NCBI GenBank assembly: GCA_029261795.1
Contig: JAJDAP010000107.1
Span: forward strand, 48,629 to 112,628
Length of the DNA stretch: 64,000 nt
Direction of reading: 5' to 3'
Source of the DNA: Deltaproteobacteria bacterium
GTDB lineage: Bacteria > Myxococcota_A > UBA9160 > UBA6930
Every line of letters begins with the position of its first letter. Within the stretch, counting starts at the first letter, position 1. Shown piece by piece: positions 18,488 through 26,557 of this stretch. Under the pieces are notes generated by a model. That model saw only the letters and a program-made list of their open reading frames with translations, did no database searches and was not told where the DNA came from. Made by a program: the position numbers and the translations under genes.

Positions 18488-19363
18488 ATGCCTCGCTACC
18501 TCGTTCCCATCGGTGGCAACGAGAAGAAGACTCCGGACTCCGAGATCTTCCGAGAGATGGTCGGTCTTGCGGGCGGCTCGAAGGCCCGCATCGTTGTCGT
18601 TCCCACGGCCAGCGAGGCGCCCGGAGATCGGGGCCGCGACTACCAGGCGCTCTTCTCGGCCTTTGACCCAGAGAGCATCGAGGTCGTACACATCGGAGAA
18701 CGGCCTGACGCTTCCTCGCCGGAGCTTACCAGAGTCATCGAGCAATCGACGCTCTTCATGTTCGGCGGTGGCGATCAGCTTCGCCTGTCCTCGTTGATTG
18801 GAGGGACTCGGCTCCACCACGCGCTCGTAGAGCGGTACCAGGCCGGCGGATGCGTCATGGCAGGGACCTCAGCGGGTGCCGCGGTCCTTCCAGAGACCAT
18901 GATCTTTCAGAACAACGGTTTTCGGCTCTTTCGCAAGGGCGGCATCGAGATGACGAAGGGGCTCGGATTCATCCATGATGTCATGTTTGACACCCATTTC
19001 GTCCAGCGCTCGCGGATCTCCCGTCTGGTTCATGCGGTCGCCACGAATCCAGCCCTGCTGGGAGTCGGGATCGAGGAGAACACGGGACTGGTCATCGAGG
19101 ACGAAACCACCGCCACGGTGATCGGCACCGGGACTGTCATCGTCGTGGACGGCGGTGCCATTGAAGTCAACCACATCGGTTACGTAGGGAACCGGCAGCC
19201 CTTCGCACTCACGAACGTGGTCTATTCCGTATTGACGGCTGGCGTCGTGTTCGACCTCAAACAACGCAAGGTGATCGAACCCGGCCCGATCGCTCCGCCG
19301 AAGAGCATGGTGCCGAAGCGCCCTCGTCCGAAGCAGAAGCCGTCCTCCTCCACCAAACCCTGA
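18488..19363 (+). CDS. cphB: Cyanophycinase CphB (serine peptidase, S51-like)
   Basis: A 291-residue peptidase of the cyanophycinase branch of family S51. It has GGGDQLRL (94-101) and the nucleophile elbow AGTSAGAAV with Ser128, both typical of the family. It cuts cyanophycin into beta-Asp-Arg dipeptides, which the adjacent isoaspartyl peptidase can finish. The ATG at 18488 follows an in-frame TTG; MPRYLVPIGG matches the family N-terminus. The last 25 residues are Lys/Pro/Ser-rich (KRPRPKQKPSSSTKP), an unusual basic tail that might bind the acidic backbone of the polymer or simply be disordered. There is no signal peptide, so it acts in the cytoplasm. Confidence 0.94.
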   Translation: MPRYLVPIGGNEKKTPDSEIFREMVGLAGGSKARIVVVPTASEAPGDRGRDYQALFSAFDPESIEVVHIGERPDASSPELTRVIEQSTLFMFGGGDQLRLSSLIGGTRLHHALVERYQAGGCVMAGTSAGAAVLPETMIFQNNGFRLFRKGGIEMTKGLGFIHDVMFDTHFVQRSRISRLVHAVATNPALLGVGIEENTGLVIEDETTATVIGTGTVIVVDGGAIEVNHIGYVGNRQPFALTNVVYSVLTAGVVFDLKQRKVIEPGPIAPPKSMVPKRPRPKQKPSSSTKP

Positions 19364-19595
19364 TAGGCGCGAACGAAGGTTCTCCCGACTCCCCGATGCA
19401 GACGTTCGGGCGACCACGGCGCTGGTAATGAGAGGGTCGTCTGACGGTCACGCGCGTTCCAGAGTCCGCTCGGTGGCCCCCGACCCCACGCGCGAGGACG
19501 CGCGAGCGAACTCCCACGTTGGCGCGTCTGAGCCGCACCTAGCGACCGGCGGTGCTAGACGGCGCCTCTCGAGAGAGTCTTGTAGACCATCTCGG

Positions 19596-19770
19596 TCACT
19601 CGATCGAAGGCGCAGTGGCCAGCCGCGACTGGACCGCCGCCTGTTCCATCTGTTCCAGAACCCGCAGCACGTTCTCGCCGAGGATTTTCCGAATGTCGGG
19701 TACCGAGTGGCCGCGTGAGAGAAGCCCTGCCGCAACTCTGGGGAACTCTAGAGAACGGCCGCCGACTGGC
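19596..19770 (-). pseudogene. Membrane dipeptidase (renal dipeptidase-like) 3' remnant
   Basis: The minus-strand frame encodes FPRVAAGLLSRGHSVPDIR then KILGENVLRVLEQMEQ before a stop at 19596. This matches the C-terminal helix region of zinc dipeptidases of family M19 (P.v...Ll.rGys..di.KilG.N.lRv...v). Nothing upstream continues the family, so only about 50 codons survive. The dipeptidase type is interesting beside cyanophycin genes, but this fragment cannot be active. The remainder of the gap (19364-19595 and 19771-20049) shows no gene. Confidence 0.65.
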
Positions 19771-20049
19771 TCCGCACCGAAATGGCTGGAGCTGGACCGG
19801 GTTCGCTCACCGCCTGTGCGCGCCAACCCCGCGCCGCCTGACCAGGATCCAGTGCTGAGGCTCGGCAACATTGTGTAGGGCAGGGGGTAGCCCAGCCCTA
19901 CAGAGCCGGTAACGTCTTCACTACGGCCTGAACGGGCCTGCTTACGCGCCATCGTGCGATCGAGAAGGATGGGTCCTGAACCCCCGCAACCCGGACAGGG
20001 TGGCAGGCGGCGTACCAAGTACTCGTTCCTGCATGACTAGGGAGTCTTC

Positions 20050-22356
20050 TTGAGCGAATCTCCATCCGCATCGCTCCAGCGAATCGCCTTCCTGGGCGAC
20101 TACCTGCCGCGTCTGTGCGGAATCGCAACCTTTACCTACGACCTCTGCGAAGCGGTATCGATCGCAGCGCCCGACGCCAACTGCTATGTCGGGGCCGTGA
20201 ACGACCGTGCCGAGGGATACGACTACTCCGCGAGAGTGCGCTTCGAGCTTCAGGCGAACGAAGTCGATTCGTACCGCAGTGCGGCGGACTTCCTGAATTT
20301 CAACAACGCCGACGTGCTCTGCGTGCAGCACGAGTTCGGGATCTACGGCGGCCCGGCCGGCGGTCACATCCTCGCGTTGCTGAAGGAAGTGCGCATGCCA
20401 GTGGTGACCACGCTTCACACCGTCCGGCAGGATCCCGACCCCCTTCAACGCACGGTGATCGAGGAGCTCGCGAGGCGGAGCGATCGCCTCATCGTGATGA
20501 CGACCAAGGGAGCGGAGCTTCTGAGCGATGTCTACGATGTCGCGACTGACCACGTGACGATCATTCCACACGGCATTCCCGACCTGCCGTTCGTCGATTC
20601 GAGCTTCTACAAGTCGGAGTTCGGACTGGAGGGGCGTCAGGTGCTGCTCACGTTCGGTCTGATCGGGCCGGACAAGGGCATCGAGAACGTGATCGAGGCG
20701 CTGCCGGAGATCGTGCGGCGGCATCCTCATGTGGTCTACGTCGTGCTGGGTGCGACCCATCCGCATCTTGTGGCCCGTGAGGGGGAGCGCTATCGGCTGA
20801 GTCTCGAACGACTCGCTGAAGAGCGCGGAGTGAAGGATCACATCATCTTTCTCAACCGCTTCGTGCCGCTCGACGATCTGAAGCATTTCATCGGATCGAC
20901 CGACATCTATGTAACGGCCTACCTCAATGAAGCGCAGGTCACGTCCGGGACCCTGTCATACGTATTCGGAGCAGGGAAGCCCGTCGTCTCGACTCCGTAC
21001 TGGCACGCCCAGGAACTGCTGGCCGACGGCCGCGGAGCTCTCGTTCCCTTCCGTGATCCGGCGGCGATCGCCGACGCTGCCTGCGGTCTCCTCGACGACC
21101 CCGGGCGGGTGGAGAAGATCCGCCACGAGGCCTATGCCATCGGTCGGCAGATGATCTGGCCGGCCGTGGCACAGCAGTATCTGGAGGTCTTCCGAAGCTG
21201 TCGAGCCGACCGCACGGCGACGCCGAGAGCGGCCTTCGCTGAGTGGACGCTCGAAACCCGGCCGCGCGCGCTGCCGCCGCGTCGGCTCGACCACCTGATT
21301 CGCATGAGCGACGGAACAGGGATCTTCCAGCATGCCGTCTTCAACGTGCCCAACTTCGACGAGGGCTATTGCACCGACGATAACGCGCGGGCCTTCATCC
21401 TGTGCAGCCTGCTGGACGAGGATGGCGGCGAACCGACTTCGTTCGGTTTCGGCGAGCTCGCCACGACCTATCTGGCATTTCTGGCCGCCGCGTTGGATCA
21501 CGACAGAGGTCGTTTCCGGAACTTCATGAGCCATGAGCGGCAGTGGCTGGAAGCCGCCGGCAGTGAGGACAGTCACGGTCGCGCGTTGTGGGCCGCGGGC
21601 ACGGGCGCCGGTCGCTCACGCGACGCAGGTCACAGCGCACTCGCGGCTGGACTCTTCGAACGTGCGCTGCCCGCAGTGGAAGCCTTCACGTCGCCGAGAG
21701 CATGGGCGTTCGCGCTGCTCGGCATTCACGAGTACCTCCGACGCAACCCCGGCAGTCCAATGATCGACAGGATCCGGATGAAGACCACCGAAGACCTCGT
21801 GCGCATCTTTGATCAATCTGCCGCCGACGATTGGCCGTGGTTCGAAGCGAGCCTCACGTACGAGAACGCGCGGCTCAGCCAGGCACTCATTCTCAGCGGA
21901 CAATCGACGCCACATCCCCGTGCCCTCGACATCGGACTGAGATCCCTGCGCTGGCTGGCCTCGATCCAGACGACCCAGTCAGGATGCTTCAGGCCCATCG
22001 GCAGCAACGGCTTCTACGAACGCGGCGGGAGCAGAGCGGACTTCGATCAACAACCCGTCGAGGCTCAGGCCATGGTGTCTGCCTGCCACGAAGCCCACCG
22101 CGCCACCCAGGATGGGTTCTGGGAGGAGGAAGCGAAGCGCGCCTTCGAGTGGTTTCTCGGCCGCAATGACCTCAGCGTACCGCTCTACGACTTCGGGACT
22201 GGTGGATGTAGTGACGGACTGCACGCGGATCGAACGAGCGAGAATCAGGGCGCCGAGTCGACTCTTGCCTTCCACATCGCCCTCGCCGAGATGAGTCGTG
22301 CGGAGCAACCGATCACGGTTCCGCTGTTCAGCTCGAAGCGCTCGACACTCACATGA
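20050..22356 (+). CDS. GT4-like glycosyltransferase fused to a C-terminal alpha-toroid domain
   Basis: A 768-residue protein. Residues 1-390 form a GT-B glycosyltransferase: IAFLGDYLPRLCGIATFTYD at the N-terminus, LTFGLIGPDKGIENVIEALP at the start of the second Rossmann domain, and SGTLSYVFGAGKPVVSTPYWHAQELLADGRG in the donor site. From about residue 410 a helical region begins with RLDHLIRMSDGTGIFQHAVF and resembles the alpha/alpha toroid of glycosidase-like domains. The start is TTG at 20050 with GGAG 6 nt upstream. The stop overlaps the next gene's ATG (ATGA). This architecture with a coupled GH130 enzyme is a recurring bacterial pair; the sugar handled is unknown, and a mannose-type linkage is only a guess from the GH130 partner. 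Confidence 0.85.
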   Translation: MSESPSASLQRIAFLGDYLPRLCGIATFTYDLCEAVSIAAPDANCYVGAVNDRAEGYDYSARVRFELQANEVDSYRSAADFLNFNNADVLCVQHEFGIYGGPAGGHILALLKEVRMPVVTTLHTVRQDPDPLQRTVIEELARRSDRLIVMTTKGAELLSDVYDVATDHVTIIPHGIPDLPFVDSSFYKSEFGLEGRQVLLTFGLIGPDKGIENVIEALPEIVRRHPHVVYVVLGATHPHLVAREGERYRLSLERLAEERGVKDHIIFLNRFVPLDDLKHFIGSTDIYVTAYLNEAQVTSGTLSYVFGAGKPVVSTPYWHAQELLADGRGALVPFRDPAAIADAACGLLDDPGRVEKIRHEAYAIGRQMIWPAVAQQYLEVFRSCRADRTATPRAAFAEWTLETRPRALPPRRLDHLIRMSDGTGIFQHAVFNVPNFDEGYCTDDNARAFILCSLLDEDGGEPTSFGFGELATTYLAFLAAALDHDRGRFRNFMSHERQWLEAAGSEDSHGRALWAAGTGAGRSRDAGHSALAAGLFERALPAVEAFTSPRAWAFALLGIHEYLRRNPGSPMIDRIRMKTTEDLVRIFDQSAADDWPWFEASLTYENARLSQALILSGQSTPHPRALDIGLRSLRWLASIQTTQSGCFRPIGSNGFYERGGSRADFDQQPVEAQAMVSACHEAHRATQDGFWEEEAKRAFEWFLGRNDLSVPLYDFGTGGCSDGLHADRTSENQGAESTLAFHIALAEMSRAEQPITVPLFSSKRSTLT

Positions 22357-23837
22357 ACGCGGACAGTCTTCGCCGCCATACAGTGACGCTGCTCCCCGAG
22401 AGCGGCCGCGTCATCATCCGCCCGTTCATTCCCGCCGACCCCCATCACGTGACGACCATCATCGGCCGCGCACTGGCGCTCAGCGACGCGGAAGTTGGCT
22501 GCGAGCTGGCCATCGTGCTCGCGGAGTTCCGGGACCGCCACCTGGGCATCGAACCGGTTCTGTTGAGCCATTTCGAAAGGGTCAGTGACTTCGTCTTCAC
22601 CCAGCGTCCGCTCACGCGCGAGCGAAAGCTGCTCCTCGGAGCGTTGTTCTCGGGCGAGTATGCGCTGGAGTCCGCTGCCATCTTCAATCCGTCGATCGTG
22701 CCGCACCCGGACCAGAGCGATGCGCCGCCCGGCGGTCTGCGTTTCGTGATGAGCCTCCGGGCCACCGGCGAAGGTCACATCTCGTCCATCGAGTTCCGGA
22801 CCGGCACGGTCATGGGGGACGGCGGAGTCGAAGTCGATCCCGTTTCCCGTTTCGTCAGCGCCCCCGAGATCATCCCGGATCCGACCTATCAGAAGGACCG
22901 TTTCCGGATCAAGATGCACGAGATGGACTGCGACTATCGCCACGCCGATGCGGTCCTCGATCCGCTCGGGGATCACTTCACGCGCAGTGAGCTCGCAAGG
23001 AGCATGCTGGCGGTTCGACACGAAACGCAGCCTTCGACCCACGAACTCAATCACACACTGGGCTGCGTCCAGTGGCTCGCGGACTCCAATTACGAGCTGC
23101 GTTTCCCGGATTCGCTCGCCATCAGCGAACGCATCATCTTTCCGGTCTCGGCCAACGAGGCCAACGGCATCGAAGACGCTCGCTTCGTCCGCTTCGTCGA
23201 TGACGACGGATCGGTGACCTATTTCGCGACTTACACGGCCTACAACGGCCACGACATCCTGCCCCAGCTGATCCGGACCGAGGACTTCCTGCGCTTCCGC
23301 ATCCTCACGCTCAACGGCGACGGTGTTCGGAACAAGGGCATGGCGCTGTTTCCCCGACGTATCGCCGGTCGCTACGCGATGTTGTCGAGACAGGACAACG
23401 AGAATCTCTTCATCATGTTCTCGGATCGTCCGGATCTCTGGACGAGTCCGAAGCTCATCCTGCGTCCGGCTGCGATCTGGGAGTCGGTCAAGGTCGGCAA
23501 CTGCGGTTCTCCGATCGAAACCGACGCCGGCTGGCTCGTGATCACGCACGGCGTCGGCCCTATGCGCCAGTACTCGCTCGGGGCGGTCCTGCTTGATCTG
23601 GAGGACCCCACCAAAGTCATCGGGCGACTCGCCGAGCCCCTTCTCGCTCCGGTCGGACTGGAACGAGAAGGCTACGTGCCCAACGTGATCTACAGCTGTG
23701 GCTCCCTGGTCCACGGGAGGAATCTGATCCTGCCCTTCGCGGTCAGCGATCGCGCGACGACGATCGCGAGCGTAGGCCTGGACGAGTTGCTGGCGGAGCT
23801 GCAGCCGTCCGACGGGCCCGCAGCTTGCGTCGTCTAG
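22353..23837 (+). CDS. Glycoside hydrolase family 130 protein (glycoside phosphorylase-like)
   Basis: A 494-residue five-bladed beta-propeller enzyme of the GH130 type. It opens with GRVIIRPFIPADPHHVTTII and the helical RALALSDAEVGCELAIVLAEF, as in the subgroup of about 490 residues. Blades contain FNPSIVPHPDQ, NEANGIEDARFVRF and LSRQDNENLF. GH130 members mostly phosphorolyse or hydrolyse beta-mannosides. The ATG overlaps the glycosyltransferase stop by 4 bp, so the two are made together and probably build and recycle the same glycan. No signal peptide is present, so it acts in the cytoplasm. A 548-codon open frame on the opposite strand is an artefact of GC-rich codons. Confidence 0.9.
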   Translation: MNADSLRRHTVTLLPESGRVIIRPFIPADPHHVTTIIGRALALSDAEVGCELAIVLAEFRDRHLGIEPVLLSHFERVSDFVFTQRPLTRERKLLLGALFSGEYALESAAIFNPSIVPHPDQSDAPPGGLRFVMSLRATGEGHISSIEFRTGTVMGDGGVEVDPVSRFVSAPEIIPDPTYQKDRFRIKMHEMDCDYRHADAVLDPLGDHFTRSELARSMLAVRHETQPSTHELNHTLGCVQWLADSNYELRFPDSLAISERIIFPVSANEANGIEDARFVRFVDDDGSVTYFATYTAYNGHDILPQLIRTEDFLRFRILTLNGDGVRNKGMALFPRRIAGRYAMLSRQDNENLFIMFSDRPDLWTSPKLILRPAAIWESVKVGNCGSPIETDAGWLVITHGVGPMRQYSLGAVLLDLEDPTKVIGRLAEPLLAPVGLEREGYVPNVIYSCGSLVHGRNLILPFAVSDRATTIASVGLDELLAELQPSDGPAACVV

Positions 23838-24175
23838 CATCGACCGCGATGCGCAGCCTGTCCTGCGGGTTCGTGAACGGCTCGGACGCATCCAACGAGA
23901 CTTCGGGCAGCTCGCAGATCGCGACCGGCGTGGGTGGAGCGCCGACGAGGAAGCTAGTGCCGATCGGTCGAGATGGCTCGAGTGGATTCGGAATCGGCGC
24001 GGGCCTTGTTCTATTCGAGAACCGAGCGACGACCGTGGTGTGCATTTCGCCGCCGACTGGTTCCAAGTAGAACGTGCCCAATCAGACGCCGCGACCGGTC
24101 GCGGTCACAACCGCCGAAAGCACGGACTGGCCGGATCGCGGCGTCGACGCGAACTACTTGGAAACGAATGTGTTC
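23838..24175. other. Island right-end DNA, no assignable gene
   Basis: A minus-strand frame starting at 24081 (MGTFYLEPVGGEMHTTVVAR…) runs into the 3' end of the GH130 gene. It has no recognisable family and no clear ribosome binding site, so it is not called. The rest up to the tRNA 3'-end repeat looks non-coding. Confidence 0.4.
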
Positions 24176-24265
24176 TGGCACGCCGGGAGGGATTCGAACC
24201 CCCGACCCTGGCCGGGAAGGACCCGGCCTCGAACTCGCTGCGTTGGAGGCATGACGCGAATCATC
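24176..24265 (-). repeat. tRNA-Arg 3'-end duplicate beside the intact tRNA (copy C, putative attachment site)
   Basis: Directly downstream of tRNA-Arg(TCG), a second copy of its variable loop/T-arm/acceptor 3' strand plus CCA starts at 24176. The 90-bp spacer unit contains a GGCCGGG…CCCGGCC hairpin (about 24209-24227). The whole unit plus the tRNA 3' end (24176-24312) is repeated at 14100-14235. This is the arrangement left when an element integrates at a tRNA 3' end and restores it. Confidence 0.8.
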
Positions 24266-24342
24266 TGGCACGCCGGGAGGGATTCGAACCCCCGACCCTC
24301 AGGTTCGAAGCCTGATGCTCTATCCAGCTGAGCTACCGGCGC
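24266..24342 (-). tRNA. tRNA-Arg (anticodon TCG)
   Basis: The 77-nt minus-strand sequence folds as a complete tRNA: acceptor GCGCCGG paired with CCGGCGT (G1-U72 wobble), D-arm GCTC/GAGC, anticodon stem TCAGG/CCTGA with loop CTTCGAA (anticodon TCG, reading CGA), T-loop TTCGAAT, discriminator G and encoded CCA. It is the only intact tRNA in the window, and its 3' end serves as the integration target for the accessory region on its downstream side. Confidence 0.96.
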
Positions 24343-24540
24343 GCGGGGCGAGAGGGTAACCGAAGTCTCGGGCGGTGCCGTTCAGCGATGTCGGGTGGAG
24401 CGCGCGTGCGCCTGGTTCGGTGATTTCCCTCACAGAATGGTCGGTGGATTCCAGCAGGCTCGCAGCTACCCCCAGGCGCTCTAGACCGCCTCGATAGCAT
24501 CGGCTCGCTCCTCCAGCGTCGGTCGGTGCGGAGGCCCCCC

Positions 24541-24912
24541 ATGAACGTCAGGCCGAGCCGATCCATCCGTCGGCGCATTGCGGGCGTCGTCCTCGTGCTA
24601 GGTGCTGTTGGCGCTGTTTCGTCCCTCTGGGCGGCCGCCGATCCCGAGGATGTGCTGCGGCTGCGCGTGATCGCTGCGCTGACGGCGCATGAGGTGTGGG
24701 CCGTTGGGGCCGATGTCCAGGTCACCGGGAGCGAAGTGCGCGTGCAGGGGTTCGTGCATTCCGAATCGGATCGCCGCGATGTGATCGCCGTCGTGGCTTC
24801 GGTTTCCGGGGTCAGTCGGGTGCGCGATCACCTGAGCCTGACGGCGTGGCCCGAGAGGCCGGTGAGCGAGGGCGCCACCCAGGTTGCGCTACTGGCGGCT
24901 TCTGCCGACTAA
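24541..24912 (+). CDS. BON-domain periplasmic protein
   Basis: A 123-residue exported protein: a basic N-terminus and hydrophobic segment (residues 12-34, ending SSLWAAAD) form a signal peptide or anchor. It is followed by one BON domain (about 40-103) with the pattern VQVTGSEVRVQGFVHSESDR then VVASVSGVSRVRDHLSL. BON domains bind phospholipid or stabilise envelope structures. The ATG at 24541 has GGAGG about 7 nt upstream. It stands alone just outside the tRNA gene. Confidence 0.82.
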   Translation: MNVRPSRSIRRRIAGVVLVLGAVGAVSSLWAAADPEDVLRLRVIAALTAHEVWAVGADVQVTGSEVRVQGFVHSESDRRDVIAVVASVSGVSRVRDHLSLTAWPERPVSEGATQVALLAASAD

Positions 24913-24930
24913 CGCCGCTTCGTGCGTTCG

Positions 24931-25740
24931 TTATTCGAATGCGGGTGCGGTAGCCGCCGCGCCCTGGATGGCCTGGGCCCAGAACTCGTGGGTCCCATCT
25001 TCCTTCCATTCCCTGGCGGCGCCTGCGAGTGCGGCGATCGCCACGTTGTAGAAAGCGCTACCGACCGAGACGCGCGCGACGCCGGCTTCGGCCAGCTCCG
25101 GGATGGTGGGCCCTCCAGGTAGCGAGAGGACGTTGACAGGAGCGTCGACGGAGCGGACCAACGTGCCGATCTCGTCGATGGAGGTCAGGCCCGGGGCGTA
25201 GACGACATCGGCGCCGGCCGCCGCGTAGGCTTGCAACCGCGCGATGGTATCGGCGATGTCGCGACGGCCATGCAGATGGTTCTCGCAGCGCGCGGTCAGC
25301 ACGAAACCCGAGCCGCCATGTGCGGCCTCGACGGCGGCTTCGACGCGCGCGAGCGCCAGCTCTAGCGGATAGATCGGGGCCTCGGCGTCGCCGGAGAAAT
25401 CCTCGATCGAGCCGCCGGCGAGACCGGTCTCTCGCGCCAGTCGGTAGTTGTCCGCGACCCCTTCCAGCGAGTCCGCGAAGCCGTTCTCCAGGTCTGCACT
25501 CAACGGAAGCTCCGTGGCAGCCACGAGCGCGGCCGCGTGGGAGAGTGATTCGTCGAGGCTGACGTTCCGATCCTTGCGGCCGAGGGTCCCCGCGTGCCCG
25601 GCGCTCGTCGTTGCCAGGGCCTCGAAGCCCATGGCGGCGAGCACGCGCGCCGTGCCGATGTCCCAGGCATTCGCAAGCAGCAGCGGGGCGCCCTTGCGGT
25701 GGAGGACGAGGAAACGCTTCGCGCGGTCGGGGGTCGTCAT
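24931..25740 (-). CDS. Isocitrate lyase/PEP mutase superfamily enzyme
   Basis: A 269-residue TIM-barrel protein of the PEP mutase/isocitrate lyase superfamily. Visible motifs are LLLANAWDIGTARVLAAMGF (residues 20-39), the TTSAGHAGTLG segment, metal-binding LSADLENGF and the IEDFSG region. This subgroup (often annotated as oxaloacetate decarboxylase or carboxyphosphonoenolpyruvate-mutase-like) handles C-C or C-P bonds next to a carboxylate; the exact reaction cannot be read from sequence. It is a single gene with no obvious operon partners, convergent with the BON gene. Confidence 0.85.
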   Translation of the reverse strand: MTTPDRAKRFLVLHRKGAPLLLANAWDIGTARVLAAMGFEALATTSAGHAGTLGRKDRNVSLDESLSHAAALVAATELPLSADLENGFADSLEGVADNYRLARETGLAGGSIEDFSGDAEAPIYPLELALARVEAAVEAAHGGSGFVLTARCENHLHGRRDIADTIARLQAYAAAGADVVYAPGLTSIDEIGTLVRSVDAPVNVLSLPGGPTIPELAEAGVARVSVGSAFYNVAIAALAGAAREWKEDGTHEFWAQAIQGAAATAPAFE

Positions 25741-25879
25741 GGGGCCAGCCTAGGGTGAGGGGAAGGGCGCGGCATGGTCCAATCGGATCGATTCCGGTGG
25801 CACCATGAGCGAAGTCTACCTCGTGGCCCGGCCGGCCCTCGCGGATTTCGGCCCCGTTCCTCGCTCAGCCGAGCGCTCG

Positions 25880-26548
25880 CTAGTTGGCGATCAGGAGCCG
25901 CAGCCGGTTCCCGACGCGCTCGGCATAGTCTGCCAGGTCGGCGATCCAGAGAATGATCTGGTGCCAGTAGACGGTGGCGACGCCCAGCTCGTCCTCCATG
26001 GCAAACAGCGCGCGGCAAGCCTCATCCTGGAGTTCGTCGGTCTCGGTTTCGATGCGGCCGAGTTCCGTGATCATCTCCTCGACCCGGGCGGATTCGCGGC
26101 CCGAGAAGCCCGTCTCCACCAGTTCGTCGAGTTCGTTGATCACTCGGGCGCCCTGTTCGCAGGCCACCACCACCCGTGCCGCCAGTGCCCGGAACGGCCC
26201 GGCCAGGCCGGCGGGGAGGTGCATGCCGCGCTGGTCCGCCAGCTCGGCGATGTCCTGGGTGACGTCGGCAATCGAGTCCTGGGCATCCAGGATCTCGAGC
26301 ATGTCGCGGCGCTCGAGCGCCAGCATCAGCCGGCGCGGCAAGTGGTTGCGGATCTCGTTCTTGATGTCGTCCGCTTCGTGCTCGAGGGTGTCGATGGCGG
26401 CGCGCCGCTCGCGAATCGCCGCGTCGTCACCGGCCGCCATCGCCTCGACCAACGGCACGATCTCGCGCGCGCAGGCAACGGCCGCCCGCATGTGTTCCTG
26501 CATCGGTCCGATCGGCGAACGGCCGACGAGCTTGTCGATCCATGCCAC
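25880..26548 (-). CDS. PhoU-like DUF47 (TIGR00153 type) phosphate transport regulator
   Basis: A 222-residue all-helical protein of the PhoU-related DUF47 family, starting MAWIDKLVGRSPIGPMQEHM. Two helical bundles contain the acidic metal-cluster motifs ERRAAIDTLEHEADDIKNEI and ELGRIETETDELQDEA. These proteins are commonly encoded next to Pit phosphate transporters and are thought to modulate them. The gene begins 9 bp after the pit stop, so it lies in the same transcript. Confidence 0.9.
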   Translation of the reverse strand: MAWIDKLVGRSPIGPMQEHMRAAVACAREIVPLVEAMAAGDDAAIRERRAAIDTLEHEADDIKNEIRNHLPRRLMLALERRDMLEILDAQDSIADVTQDIAELADQRGMHLPAGLAGPFRALAARVVVACEQGARVINELDELVETGFSGRESARVEEMITELGRIETETDELQDEACRALFAMEDELGVATVYWHQIILWIADLADYAERVGNRLRLLIAN

Positions 26549-26557
26549 GGCGTTCTC

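Noticed and set aside
22245..23891. Long minus-strand open frame (548 codons) opposite the GH130 gene
   Set aside because: Low-complexity Arg/Asp/Val composition without any family signature, exactly antisense to a strongly recognisable gene; typical of GC-rich third positions.
23743..24081. Minus-strand 112-codon frame as a small protein gene
   Set aside because: No start signal, no family, and half of it overlaps the GH130 3' end in antisense.
9683..24342. CRISPR array
   Set aside because: The repeats are few, widely and unevenly spaced and match a tRNA 3' end; there are no regular spacers or cas genes.
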